DNA from: ZC4RG30 sp046347045
Lineage (GTDB): Bacteria > Pseudomonadota > Gammaproteobacteria > Steroidobacterales > Steroidobacteraceae
Direction: 5' to 3'
NCBI GenBank assembly: GCA_046347045.1
Contig: JAXMGX010000002.1
Location: forward strand, 186,001-250,000
Length of the DNA stretch: 64,000 nt
This document shows, piece after piece, positions 43,402 to 52,182 of the stretch. Below the pieces are notes generated by a model. That model was not told the origin of the DNA, did not search any database, and saw only the letters and a program-made list of their open reading frames with translations. Every line of letters starts with the position of its first letter. Position 1 is the stretch's first letter. Both the position numbers and the translations under genes were made by a program.

Positions 43402-45365
43402 TGAGCGACGCGCCCTCTTCCGCCGTGCCGCTGATCGAGCTGCGCTCGGTCACCAAGACCTACTTCAACGGCGATCTGTCGACCGAGGTACTGCATGGCA
43501 TCGACCTGAAGATCTATTCAGGCGAATTCCTCGCCATCGTGGGTGCCTCGGGTTCGGGCAAGTCCACGCTGATGAACATCCTCGGCTGCCTGGACAGGCC
43601 CACCACGGGCCAGTACCTGTTCAAGGGCCGCGATGTTTCGGACTTCTCGCGCGATGAACTGTCGGATCTGCGTCGCGAGTCCTTCGGTTTCGTGTTCCAG
43701 AGCTACAACCTCATCGGCGGCAGCACCGCGGCGGAGAACGTGGAAGTGCCTGCCGTGTATGCCGGCATCGCGCCGCCGCAGCGCCATGCGCGCGCCAGCG
43801 AACTGCTGACGCAACTCGGCCTTGCCGAGCGCATCACCTTCCGCCCCAAGCAGCTCTCGGGCGGCCAGCAGCAGCGCGTGTCCATCGCGCGTGCGCTGAT
43901 GAATGGCGGACAGATCATCCTCGCCGACGAACCCACCGGCGCGCTCGACAGCAAGAGCGGCGTCGAAGTGATGAAGCTGCTCGACGATCTCTCGGCGCAG
44001 GGCCACACCGTCATCCTGATCACGCATGCCGCCGAAGTCGCCGCGCATGCGCGCCGCGTGATCGAGATCCGCGACGGCGACATCGTCACCGATCCTGGAC
44101 CGAAGCCACAGGCAGGCCATGTGCCCGCCACGAGCTGGACTGCGCGGCATCATGGCGCCGTCACGCAGCTTGCGGAGGGGTTCGAGGCGGCCAAGAGCGC
44201 CTTTCGCGCCCTGCGCGTCAACATCCTGCGCTCCTTCCTCACGCTGCTGGGCATCGTGATCGGCGTGGGCTCGGTGATCACCATGCTGGCGATCGGCGAT
44301 GGCGCCAAGCAGCAGGTGCTAGACCGCATCACCGCCATGGGATCGAACCTGCTCACCGTGCGGCCCGGCGTGGCCAACCAGCGCGGCTTCAACAACACCA
44401 GCACGCTGGTGCTCGATGACGTCAACGCCATCGACCGGAACATCGGCAACGTGGTGGCCGCCGTGCCCGCGCAGGAGAGCAACGCCACGCTGCGCTTCGG
44501 CGAGCGCGACACCACGGCGCAGATCATCGGCACCTCGTCGAAATTCCCCATCGCGCGGCAATGGCCGGTGGTCCAGGGCACCTTCTTCTCCGAGGAAGAC
44601 GAGCAACAGCACGAGGCCGTGGCCGTGCTCGGCCGCACCACGGCCGACGATCTGTTCCCGGATGGCGAGGATCCGCTGGGTCAGTACGTGCTGATCGGCA
44701 ACCAGAGCTTCCAGGTGATCGGCGTGATGGCACGCAAGGGCGCCGCGCCCAACGGCCAGGACCAGGACGAGGTGGTGCTGGTGCCTTACATGACCAGCCA
44801 GATCCGGCTCTCCGGCAACCGCTACCTGAACCGCGCCACCGTCGCGGTGCAGGACACCGACAAGATCAAGGAAACCACCGCGCAGATCGAATCGCTGCTG
44901 GCCGAGCGGCACGGCACCGTGGATTTCCGCGTGATGAACGCGGGACAGTTCCTGGAGAACGAGGTGGCCAGCCGCGAGACCATGACCATCCTGCTGGGCT
45001 CCATCGCGGCCATCTCGCTGCTGGTGGGCGGCATCGGCGTGATGAACATCATGCTGGTGTCGGTCACCGAGCGCACGCGCGAGATAGGCATCCGCATGGC
45101 CACCGGCGCGCGCACCCGCAATATCCTGCAGCAGTTCCTGATCGAGGCACTGGTGGTGTCCTCGGTGGGCGGCGTGATCGGCATCGTGCTCGGGCTGCTC
45201 ACGGCCTGGGTGGTCGCCACGTTCACGACCACGCCCATTTCCTATTCCGTGTTTCCCGTGGTGCTGGCCTTTGGCTCGGCCTTCGCCACCGGGCTGATCT
45301 TCGGATTCCTGCCCGCGCGCAAGGCAGCCTTCCTCGATCCCGTCGTGGCGCTGCAATCGGAGTGA
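43401..45365 (+). CDS. macB: MacB-like ABC transporter (ATPase-permease fusion)
   Basis: A 654-aa protein. The N-terminal ATPase has Walker A GASGSGKST (48-56), a Q-loop at VFQSYNLI, signature LSGGQQQR and Walker B ILADEPTGALDS. The C-terminal half has a first TM helix (ILRSFLTLLGIVIGVGSVIT), a large periplasmic MacB_PCD domain (~290-520) and three C-terminal helices in the FtsX fold (SVTERTREIGIRMATGARTR loop). It drives export of macrolides, peptides or other periplasmic substrates by mechanotransmission. Length matches MacB. Second gene of the efflux operon. Confidence 0.92.
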   Translation: MSDAPSSAVPLIELRSVTKTYFNGDLSTEVLHGIDLKIYSGEFLAIVGASGSGKSTLMNILGCLDRPTTGQYLFKGRDVSDFSRDELSDLRRESFGFVFQSYNLIGGSTAAENVEVPAVYAGIAPPQRHARASELLTQLGLAERITFRPKQLSGGQQQRVSIARALMNGGQIILADEPTGALDSKSGVEVMKLLDDLSAQGHTVILITHAAEVAAHARRVIEIRDGDIVTDPGPKPQAGHVPATSWTARHHGAVTQLAEGFEAAKSAFRALRVNILRSFLTLLGIVIGVGSVITMLAIGDGAKQQVLDRITAMGSNLLTVRPGVANQRGFNNTSTLVLDDVNAIDRNIGNVVAAVPAQESNATLRFGERDTTAQIIGTSSKFPIARQWPVVQGTFFSEEDEQQHEAVAVLGRTTADDLFPDGEDPLGQYVLIGNQSFQVIGVMARKGAAPNGQDQDEVVLVPYMTSQIRLSGNRYLNRATVAVQDTDKIKETTAQIESLLAERHGTVDFRVMNAGQFLENEVASRETMTILLGSIAAISLLVGGIGVMNIMLVSVTERTREIGIRMATGARTRNILQQFLIEALVVSSVGGVIGIVLGLLTAWVVATFTTTPISYSVFPVVLAFGSAFATGLIFGFLPARKAAFLDPVVALQSE

Positions 45366-45367
45366 TC

Positions 45368-46792
45368 GTGACCGCTGCTTCCCGAACAGTCCTGTCGATG
45401 TCCGCCGCGCTGATGCTGGCGGCCTGTTCCTTCCGCATGGATCCGGTGCAGAACCCGGTGAAGCTGCCGGTGACCTGGGACACCCCGGCGCCGGGTGCCA
45501 GCGACACCACAACGGTGCCGGCGCAGTGGTGGAAGACCTTCGGTTCGCCCACGCTCGATTCGCTGGTCGACGAGGCGCTGGCCGGCAATCCCTCGCTGAA
45601 GATCGCCGAGCAGCGACTGCGCCAGGCCGAACGCGCGCTGTCGGTGGCACGTGACAACCTGCTGCCCGATCTGTCGGTGAACGCCACGAGCTCGCGCACG
45701 CGCAGCGGCGGCACTGGCCAGTCCGATGCGATCCGCAGTTCGACGGCCGTCACCGCACAGCTTCGCTACGACGTCGACCTGTGGGGTGGCAGCGCCGCGT
45801 CGCTGCGCGCCAGCCGCGCCACGCTTGCCGGCACACGCTACGACCTCGACGCATCGCGACTCACGCTGAGCGCATCGGTGGCCTCGCAGTACTTCCAGCT
45901 GTTGTCGATCCGCGCGCGCGTGGCGATTGCGCGCGAAAACCTGGCCATCGCCGAACGGCTGCTGCGCATTGTCGATGCGCGCTATCGCAATGGCGTGGCA
46001 CGCCAGCTCGACCTGACGCAGCAGACCACGACGGTACTGCAGCAGCGCACCAGCCTGATCCCGCTCGAAGCGCAGATGCGCCAGACCGAGACTGCGCTGG
46101 GCCTGCTGCTGGGCCGCGTGCCGCAGGAGTTCCACGTGGATGGCGAAGCCTTCGACCGCATCACCGTGCCCGAGGTGCAGGCCTGGCTGCCCGCCGATCT
46201 GCTGCTGCGCCGGCCCGATCTCGCCGCGGCGGAGGCGGATCTTTCCGCAGCACACGCCAACATCGCCGTGGCCCGCGCCAATCTGCTGCCCGGCGCCGTG
46301 ACACTCACGGCCGGCGGTGGCCTGGCCTCACCGCAGCTGCTGGCGCTGGCGGATCCGACGAAGTCGTTCTCGCTGTCGGGCGTGCTCTCCATCGCCGAGA
46401 GCATCTTCAACTTCCGCGCCCGCAAAGTGCAGCTCGACAATGCCCGCTCCAACGAATTCATCACGCTGCAGAACTACGCCGCCGCCATCCGCACCGCGCT
46501 CAAGGACGTTGACGACAGCCTGACCAACGCGGACACCGAGCAGAAGCGCGAGGCCAGTCAGCGCGCGGTGCTGGAACAGGCGCAGCGTGCACTGCGGCTG
46601 GCCGAACTGGAATACCGCGAAGGCAGCGGCTCCCTGCAGGATGTGCTGGACGCGCAGCGCACACAGTTCGCCGCGGAAGACAGCCTCTCGCAAATACGGC
46701 TGTCGCGCCTGAATTCAGCCGTCGACCTGTATGTCTCGCTGGGCGGCGGCTGGACCGGCTCGACTGGCGAGCCGGCTGTAGCCGCGAGGTAA
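45368..46792 (+). CDS. NodT-family outer-membrane efflux lipoprotein (TolC-like)
   Basis: About 474 aa from GTG 45368, 3 nt after the macB stop. The start is chosen because the signal (VTAASRTVLSMSAALMLAAC) then has an Arg and a lipobox LAAC; the internal ATG at 45398 would leave too short a signal. It contains two OEP repeats, with family features VPAQWWKTFGSPTLDSLVDE, LRYDVDLWGGSAASLRASRA, LRRPDLAAAEADLSAAHANI and LEYREGSGSLQDVLDAQRTQ. It forms the outer-membrane duct for the MacAB-like pump. A strong hairpin at 46837 follows. Confidence 0.9.
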   Translation: MTAASRTVLSMSAALMLAACSFRMDPVQNPVKLPVTWDTPAPGASDTTTVPAQWWKTFGSPTLDSLVDEALAGNPSLKIAEQRLRQAERALSVARDNLLPDLSVNATSSRTRSGGTGQSDAIRSSTAVTAQLRYDVDLWGGSAASLRASRATLAGTRYDLDASRLTLSASVASQYFQLLSIRARVAIARENLAIAERLLRIVDARYRNGVARQLDLTQQTTTVLQQRTSLIPLEAQMRQTETALGLLLGRVPQEFHVDGEAFDRITVPEVQAWLPADLLLRRPDLAAAEADLSAAHANIAVARANLLPGAVTLTAGGGLASPQLLALADPTKSFSLSGVLSIAESIFNFRARKVQLDNARSNEFITLQNYAAAIRTALKDVDDSLTNADTEQKREASQRAVLEQAQRALRLAELEYREGSGSLQDVLDAQRTQFAAEDSLSQIRLSRLNSAVDLYVSLGGGWTGSTGEPAVAAR

Positions 46793-46836
46793 CAGCCTCT
46801 CCCGCATCCCCGCGTGCAGAGCGGTGCTTCAGGAAG

Positions 46837-46862
46837 CGCGGCGCCTGGGTCCAGGCGCCGCG
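46837..46862. terminator. Perfect GC-rich palindrome between the efflux operon and the convergent TonB receptor
   Basis: CGCGGCGCCTGG (46837-46848) pairs perfectly with CCAGGCGCCGCG (46851-46862) across a 2-nt centre, so 11 pairs with a 4-nt loop are likely. No T-run follows on either side. It could block transcription from both convergent genes or stabilise mRNA 3' ends. Confidence 0.5.
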
Positions 46863-46876
46863 TGGCTCGAAGAAGG

Positions 46877-46952
46877 GCCGCAAATGCACCCCGGCCTGCA
46901 AGGGGGAGACTGAAAGCTCAGGTACAGACCGTCAGCCCAGTGCATTTGCGGC
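46877..46952. repeat. Long-range inverted repeat (13-bp arms)
   Basis: GCCGCAAATGCAC at 46877-46889 is the exact complement of GTGCATTTGCGGC at 46940-46952, with 50 nt between the arms. It lies in the non-coding gap next to the 3' end of the TonB receptor gene. It could form a structured 3' end or be the ends of a small decayed repeat element. No function is known. Confidence 0.5.
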
Positions 46953-46959
46953 GGACTTG

Positions 46960-49470
46960 TCAGAAGTTGTGCTGCAGCGTGATGCCCACCTCGCGCGGAC
47001 GACCCATCACCCACTGCAGGGCCGAGCGCGTCGGCGCCGCGCGGCCCGCCGGATTGCCGGAATCCCAGAACCCGCCACCAAAGCGCGTGGCATAGGTGGC
47101 ATAGGCCCGGTCAGCGAGATTGTTCGCGTACACGGAGATCACGTTCTTGCCGCCCGGCGTCGTCACCTGCAGCCGTGCGTTCCAGACGCCGTAGGCCGGC
47201 AACCGGTATGCCGAATCCACCGTGTTGACCGGGTACGTCAGCGAACCCGGATAGGTCTGCTGCCCGCTGCGCTGTGCATAATTCAGCGCGAAGACAAAGT
47301 CACCCCACTTCTCTTCCGTCCACTTGTAGTTCATGCCCAGGTTGTACGACAGCTCGGGCTGTTCCGGGAACATGTAAGGGCCGGAGTTCAGCACGGGGTT
47401 CAGCTTGTAGCGTGTGGTACCCATCGAACCATCCAGCGTCAGATGGTCGGTGAGCGCGAACTGCGCATCCGCTTCCACACCCCAGACATCGACATTGCCG
47501 GTGTTCAGGATGACGATGCGGAAGCCCGTCGGGCAGGAGGGATCGCCCGCGGCGCAGGCCTGCTGCTGCGAGGACTGCCGGTTGCTCCACACCATGTAGT
47601 AGCCCGTGGGGTTGAAGCGCAGGCGGCCATCGAGCCAGGTTGTGCGCAGGCCCGCCTCGTAGTTGATGACCTTTTCCGGATCGATCGGGCGGATGATGCT
47701 GCTCTGCGCATCCGGCGAAAGATTGGCCACCACCGTGTACGAGAACTGACCGTCCTTGAACGCCTTCGACACCGTGGCGTAGCCCATGATGTCGTCGGTG
47801 AAGTGGTAGTCCAGCGTGCCGCGCCAGTCGAGCACCGACCAGTGATCGTCGCCATGCACGGCGATGGACGTGGCACCGTTCGCCCCCGCGTACGAGGGCA
47901 CGAAGTCATTTGCCGCGGATTGACCCGGGAAGGTCGGTGCCGGGCCGGACCCGCCACGACGCAGGTAATCGATGTTCTTCTTGTCGTACGACAGGCGCAG
48001 GCCGCCGGTGAAGTTGAACTTGTCGGTCATGTGCCAGGTGGCGCTGCCGAACAGGCCGGCGGATTGGGTCTTCTGCGCCACCGCCTGGCTGGCGACGGTA
48101 TAGACGCCGGCCCAGGCATTGCTGTTCGCCGAACCGCCGGTGGTGGCGTTGAACACGCTGGTGCCGCGCACCGTGTGGTTGGACGCATCGGTGTCGGATT
48201 TTTCCTGGAACAGGTTGAGCCCCGTCACCACGTCCACCTTGCCGCCGAACAGCGCGGAGTTGAGCAGCGCCTCGGCATTCAGCACCTTGGAATGGACGAT
48301 GTCGGGACGGTTTTCGGTGCCCAGGTACTGCCAGTCGGTGATACCCGAGTGATCGAGGCGCGCGAAGCCCAGGCTGAAACTGGCGGTGGTATCCGCCCCC
48401 AGCTTCCAGGCCAGCCTGGCATCGCCCTGGTAATAGCGGTTGTTGTTCTTCTGCGCACAGGCCGCATCCCAGTCCGGATTGCCGTCATCCAGGAAACAGA
48501 AGCCCGGGGCCGTGTAGTCGCCCTTCACGAGGCGGTCGTCGTTGACGATGGCCAGCCGCGGCTGACCGGAGGCCTGCAGCCAGTCCGAGATCCAGTCGGC
48601 GTAGTTGCCCTGGATGGCAGCGCTGGCGGCTACACCGTCGTTGTTGATGCCGGGCGACATGTCCCAGTTCTTCATGATGTTCGGCGAGCCGCCGGACCAC
48701 GAATAGGTGTACAGCCCCGACAGCGTGAGCTTCACGTCATCGTTGAGATCGATGGCGAGTTGCGCCCTGCCGATCCAGTCCTCGCTGCCACCCAGTCGCT
48801 CGGGGCCGCGCTTCACATAGCCGTTCTCTTCGAGATGCGCGGCCTGGATGCGGAAGGCCATGTTGTCGCCGATCGGCATGTTCAGCATGCCGATGAAATC
48901 GCGATGCGAGAAATTGCCCACGTCGGCCTTCAGATAGGCCTCGAAGGCGTGGGTGGGCTGCTTGGTGATGAGTCGCACCGCGCCGCCTTCGCTGTTGCGG
49001 CCGAACAGCGTGCCCTGCGGGCCGCGCAGTACCTCCACGCGCTCGAGGTCGAGCATCTTGAAGATCGAACCGCTGGTGCGCGGCACGAAGATATCGTCGA
49101 TGTACAGTGCGACACCGCGCTCGCTGGTGGCGCCGCCACCGCCGGAGATGCCGCGGATGGCGAAGGTCGGCTGGTTGTTGCCTGACCCGCGGGAACCGGA
49201 GATGGACAGGTTGGGCGTGTACAGGGCCACGTCGGCAAGATCAGCCAGACCCTTCTGCTCCATGACCTCGGCCGTGATGGCCTGGATGGACAGCGGCGTG
49301 TCCTGCAAGTTGGTGCTGCGGCGCTCGGCCGTGATCACCACCTCGTCGAGCTGCTCCTGCTCGGCGGCCAACGCCGGCACTGACGCCAAAGCAACTGCCA
49401 CAGCAGCCGCCACCCTGTGGATGCCCCTGGAGCCGGACACCGCACGAACCGAATTGCGCTTGAGAATCAT
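46960..49470 (-). CDS. TonB-dependent receptor
   Basis: An 836-aa outer-membrane importer. Signal peptide ~1-35 (VAAAVAVALASVPALA), then a TonB box-like DEVVITAERR and a plug domain with IRGISGGGGATSERGVALYI and LRGPQGTLFGRNSEGGAVRL. A 22-strand barrel ends in an aromatic residue (GITLQHNF). The start at 49470 follows GGGGGAGAGCC. The sequence resembles the large, ligand-uncertain receptors of sterol-, terpenoid- and polysaccharide-using gammaproteobacteria, and the substrate cannot be told. Divergent from an AraC regulator 145 bp away, its likely controller. Confidence 0.9.
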   Translation of the reverse strand: MILKRNSVRAVSGSRGIHRVAAAVAVALASVPALAAEQEQLDEVVITAERRSTNLQDTPLSIQAITAEVMEQKGLADLADVALYTPNLSISGSRGSGNNQPTFAIRGISGGGGATSERGVALYIDDIFVPRTSGSIFKMLDLERVEVLRGPQGTLFGRNSEGGAVRLITKQPTHAFEAYLKADVGNFSHRDFIGMLNMPIGDNMAFRIQAAHLEENGYVKRGPERLGGSEDWIGRAQLAIDLNDDVKLTLSGLYTYSWSGGSPNIMKNWDMSPGINNDGVAASAAIQGNYADWISDWLQASGQPRLAIVNDDRLVKGDYTAPGFCFLDDGNPDWDAACAQKNNNRYYQGDARLAWKLGADTTASFSLGFARLDHSGITDWQYLGTENRPDIVHSKVLNAEALLNSALFGGKVDVVTGLNLFQEKSDTDASNHTVRGTSVFNATTGGSANSNAWAGVYTVASQAVAQKTQSAGLFGSATWHMTDKFNFTGGLRLSYDKKNIDYLRRGGSGPAPTFPGQSAANDFVPSYAGANGATSIAVHGDDHWSVLDWRGTLDYHFTDDIMGYATVSKAFKDGQFSYTVVANLSPDAQSSIIRPIDPEKVINYEAGLRTTWLDGRLRFNPTGYYMVWSNRQSSQQQACAAGDPSCPTGFRIVILNTGNVDVWGVEADAQFALTDHLTLDGSMGTTRYKLNPVLNSGPYMFPEQPELSYNLGMNYKWTEEKWGDFVFALNYAQRSGQQTYPGSLTYPVNTVDSAYRLPAYGVWNARLQVTTPGGKNVISVYANNLADRAYATYATRFGGGFWDSGNPAGRAAPTRSALQWVMGRPREVGITLQHNF

Positions 49471-49510
49471 GGCTCTCCCCCTTATTGCATGAGCCTGCCA
49501 GCCTAGACTA

Positions 49511-49523
49511 TTGACACCGTCAA
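49511..49523. promoter_or_regulatory. Dyad-symmetric site between TonB receptor and AraC genes
   Basis: TTGACACCGTCAA is a perfect TTGAC-N3-GTCAA dyad in the 144-bp divergent gap. It also offers -35-like hexamers on both strands. It could be an operator for the adjacent AraC protein or part of overlapping promoters; no convincing -10 hexamers were found. Confidence 0.3.
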
Positions 49524-49614
49524 TGGGCGTCTCCACTGTTGCGGTAGCGCGTCTGACAGATCACGGCAGTCGCGCAACAAGCGTGCCCCAGAGAGGCTCG
49601 CCGGGAGGGGGGCC

Positions 49615-50580
49615 ATGGTTCAGGCTGTACAGGTGTTTTCGACCAAGGGCGTGCCAGCACCACGCAAGGTCGAAATGTGGAATTCCATACTCGGTGAGCT
49701 CACCGACACGGTGCGGGTGCAGCCCCGCGATCCGCTGCATTTCGACGGCACGCTGATCCGTCAGCGGGTGGGCCCGGTCACGCTGTTCGAGGTGCGCTGC
49801 GCCAGCGTGCGCGTGTCGCACGAGAGCGGCCGTCAGGCAGTGCGTCGGCGCCCCTCTTTCCAGGTGCTGATGCCGGTGCAGAGCGAATTCTCGCTGTTGC
49901 ATGGCGATCGCCCCTCGGCCACCGTGGGCACCGGATCGTTCTGCCTCATCGACCGCAGCGAACCCTACGAGATGACCCATGGCGACGGCCATTGCAGCAT
50001 CGGGCTCGAACTGCCGCGCGCGCTGCTTGAATCCTGCCTGCCGCAGGCCACACGCTATGCCGGCTCGGTGGTGCAGCCGGACTCCGGCGCCAGCCGCGTG
50101 CTGGGACATCTGCTGCGAAGCCTGGGTTCCGAGCTCAACGGCGGCGACGAACCCGGGACACTGCCGCCCATGATGGCAAGGTCCATCGCCGGCTTCGTGG
50201 CCGCTGCCTTCGCCGAGCGCGGCGATAGCTCGCTTCGCCGGGGCAATGCCGGCCGGCTGTCGGCTTTCCGCGATTACGTCGACGCCTGCCTGGGCGACGG
50301 CGAATTCCGCCCCATCAACGTGGCACGGCATTTCGACGTCAGCGAACGCTATGTGCGCATGGTGTTCCAGTCGGCCGGCGAATCGCTGTCCGGCTTCCTG
50401 CTGCGGCGGCGACTCGAACGCGCGGCGCAGCTGCTGAAGAGCGAGTTCCACGGCCAGCAGACCATCACCGACATCGCCCTGGAATGCGGCTTCAACAGCG
50501 CCTCGCACTTCGGGCAGTGTTTCCGCCAGCGCTATGGCATCACGCCGCGCGAATACCGCACCGGCGAGCGCGGCGGCTGA
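49615..50580 (+). CDS. AraC-family transcriptional regulator (AraC_binding_2 type)
   Basis: A 321-aa protein. The N-terminal ~190 residues form a cupin-like AraC_binding_2 domain (FEVRCASVRVSHESGRQAVR, FCLIDRSEPYEMTHGDGHCS). The C-terminal HTH_18 has VARHFDVSERYVRMVFQSAG as the first HTH, ITDIALECGFNSASHFGQCF as the second and GITPREYR at the end. GGAGGGGGGCC precedes the ATG. It probably controls the divergent TonB receptor and perhaps the exported proteins downstream. Confidence 0.88.
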   Translation: MVQAVQVFSTKGVPAPRKVEMWNSILGELTDTVRVQPRDPLHFDGTLIRQRVGPVTLFEVRCASVRVSHESGRQAVRRRPSFQVLMPVQSEFSLLHGDRPSATVGTGSFCLIDRSEPYEMTHGDGHCSIGLELPRALLESCLPQATRYAGSVVQPDSGASRVLGHLLRSLGSELNGGDEPGTLPPMMARSIAGFVAAAFAERGDSSLRRGNAGRLSAFRDYVDACLGDGEFRPINVARHFDVSERYVRMVFQSAGESLSGFLLRRRLERAAQLLKSEFHGQQTITDIALECGFNSASHFGQCFRQRYGITPREYRTGERGG

Positions 50581-50614
50581 ATCCCATCAACCCTTGACTA
50601 TGGAAGTACCCACA

Positions 50615-51106
50615 ATGACTGGAATCTCATTCGCGGCCGCACGCCGCGCAAGCATGTTCACGGGCGCCGCCATGGCGCTGGCACTGCTGGCCGCCCCGCT
50701 GACCGCATCGGCTGGCAATACCTCCGCAAAGGTTCTCGAGGCCAACAAGAAGGTCGTGGTGGCGTTCTACGATGCCGCCATCAACCGCAAGGATTACGCG
50801 GCCGCTGCTTCCTATCTGGGCGCGGGCTACAAGCAACACAACCCCACCGCAGCCGATGGCGCCGAGGGCCTCAAGGGCTTCATCGATTTCCTGAAGGCCA
50901 AGTTCCCCAACCAGAAGGGCGAGATCAAGTCGGTGATCGCAGAGGGTGACAAGGTGGTGTTGCATGTGCATTCCACCCGCGGCGACGGCACGCCGGGCCG
51001 CGCCATCGTGGACATCTTCCGCGTCGAGAAGGGCAAGGTGGTCGAGCACTGGGATGTGATCCAGGACATCCCCGAAAAAGCGGCGAATTCGAACGGGATG
51101 TTCTGA
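50615..51106 (+). CDS. Exported SnoaL/NTF2-like protein
   Basis: A 163-aa protein with a signal peptide (ARRASMFTGAAMALALLAAP, cleavage near ASA-GN) and a SnoaL-like polyketide-cyclase/NTF2 fold: VVAFYDAAINRKDYAAAASY, HNPTAADGAEGLKGFIDFLK and IVDIFRVEKGKVVEHWDVIQ. Members bind small hydrophobic ligands and some isomerise them. The start at 50615 has GGAAG 8 nt upstream; ATG 50600 is an alternative. Follows the AraC gene on the same strand by 34 nt. Confidence 0.82.
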   Translation: MTGISFAAARRASMFTGAAMALALLAAPLTASAGNTSAKVLEANKKVVVAFYDAAINRKDYAAAASYLGAGYKQHNPTAADGAEGLKGFIDFLKAKFPNQKGEIKSVIAEGDKVVLHVHSTRGDGTPGRAIVDIFRVEKGKVVEHWDVIQDIPEKAANSNGMF

Positions 51107-51134
51107 CCCGCAGCGCAGGGCAAGGGAACTGCCG

Positions 51135-52064
51135 ATGCGACTTCCGCTTAGAACATCGATGCTGACAGTCGCAGCGGTCCTTGCCACCGCCACCTTTGCT
51201 GCCCAGCCGGTGCCGCGCGGCTTCACTCAGGTGACGCCGATTGCACGCACGGTCGCGCCGGCATCGCCGCCGGCGCTGCAGATCGCCAACGGGCAGTTCT
51301 TCAGCTATGCGCTGCCGACCGGCTGGCATGTTGGCGAGGACGGCCAGTTCGCGCTCACGCTGATGGCGCCCGACAACAGGGCGCTGACCGTGATGGTGGG
51401 CAATGCGGGCGTGCCGATCAATTACCCGCCCGCGCAGTACGTGTACGAGCGCCTGATGGCCATCCGGCCGGAGAATCTGCAGCTCGGCCCACCACGTCCG
51501 GCCACAGCCATTGCCGGCTTTGCTCGCGCGCTGGAGTTTCCGGTGACGTACAGCATCAACGGCGCGCCCTGCCAGGGAATGGCCACGGTCCACATCGCCC
51601 CGGCGTACGACACCGCCGTCATGGCGGTAACCGCGGCGCTCTCCGAGGCGCGCCAGTGGCCGGGATATTCGACCTGGCTGCCACGCGTTGCCGCCCAGGT
51701 GGCGGCACGAAATGGCGCGGCGTTCGGCATGCGCGGCGTGATGCAGCAGAACCTGCAGAACTCTGCCGCCTATGCACAGGCGGCGAAGGAATACCGCGAC
51801 TGGTCGCAGAAGAACTGGCAGGCGGTGACCGATCAGCGCGCCGGATCCAATGACCGGCAGAACCGCCAGTTCCGCGAGAACCTGGGCAACGTGCAGACGT
51901 ACAACAACCCACATGACGCGCGCACGCCGGTGGAATTGCCCAATACCTGGCAGTACTACTGGGTGAACGAGCAGGGCACGATTGTCGGGACCAACGATCC
52001 GGGCATCGACCCCAACGCCGGTTCCACGCGGGACTGGCGCAGGATGCCCCGCCGCGCACCGTAG
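51135..52064 (+). CDS. Secreted protein of unknown function
   Basis: A 309-aa protein with a signal peptide (TSMLTVAAVLATATFAAQ). The mature protein has a middle region with FFSYALPTGWHVGEDGQFAL and LTLMAPDNRALTVMVGN, like small stress-response lipoproteins. A C-terminal segment, NNPHDARTPVELPNTWQYYW then NEQGTIVGTNDPGIDPN, recurs in poorly described secreted bacterial proteins. I do not recognise a named family. Lies 28 nt after the SnoaL-like gene and may be co-transcribed. Confidence 0.6.
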   Translation: MRLPLRTSMLTVAAVLATATFAAQPVPRGFTQVTPIARTVAPASPPALQIANGQFFSYALPTGWHVGEDGQFALTLMAPDNRALTVMVGNAGVPINYPPAQYVYERLMAIRPENLQLGPPRPATAIAGFARALEFPVTYSINGAPCQGMATVHIAPAYDTAVMAVTAALSEARQWPGYSTWLPRVAAQVAARNGAAFGMRGVMQQNLQNSAAYAQAAKEYRDWSQKNWQAVTDQRAGSNDRQNRQFRENLGNVQTYNNPHDARTPVELPNTWQYYWVNEQGTIVGTNDPGIDPNAGSTRDWRRMPRRAP

Positions 52065-52182
52065 AACACGGCGTTCCGGCGCCATGTGTGCCATGGATCA
52101 CAACGGCACTGCGCCAGGACCTTAAGTCGAACCCATTCCGGCCGATACCCCGGTGCGGGCCATTGCCCCGGAGGCTTCGGAC

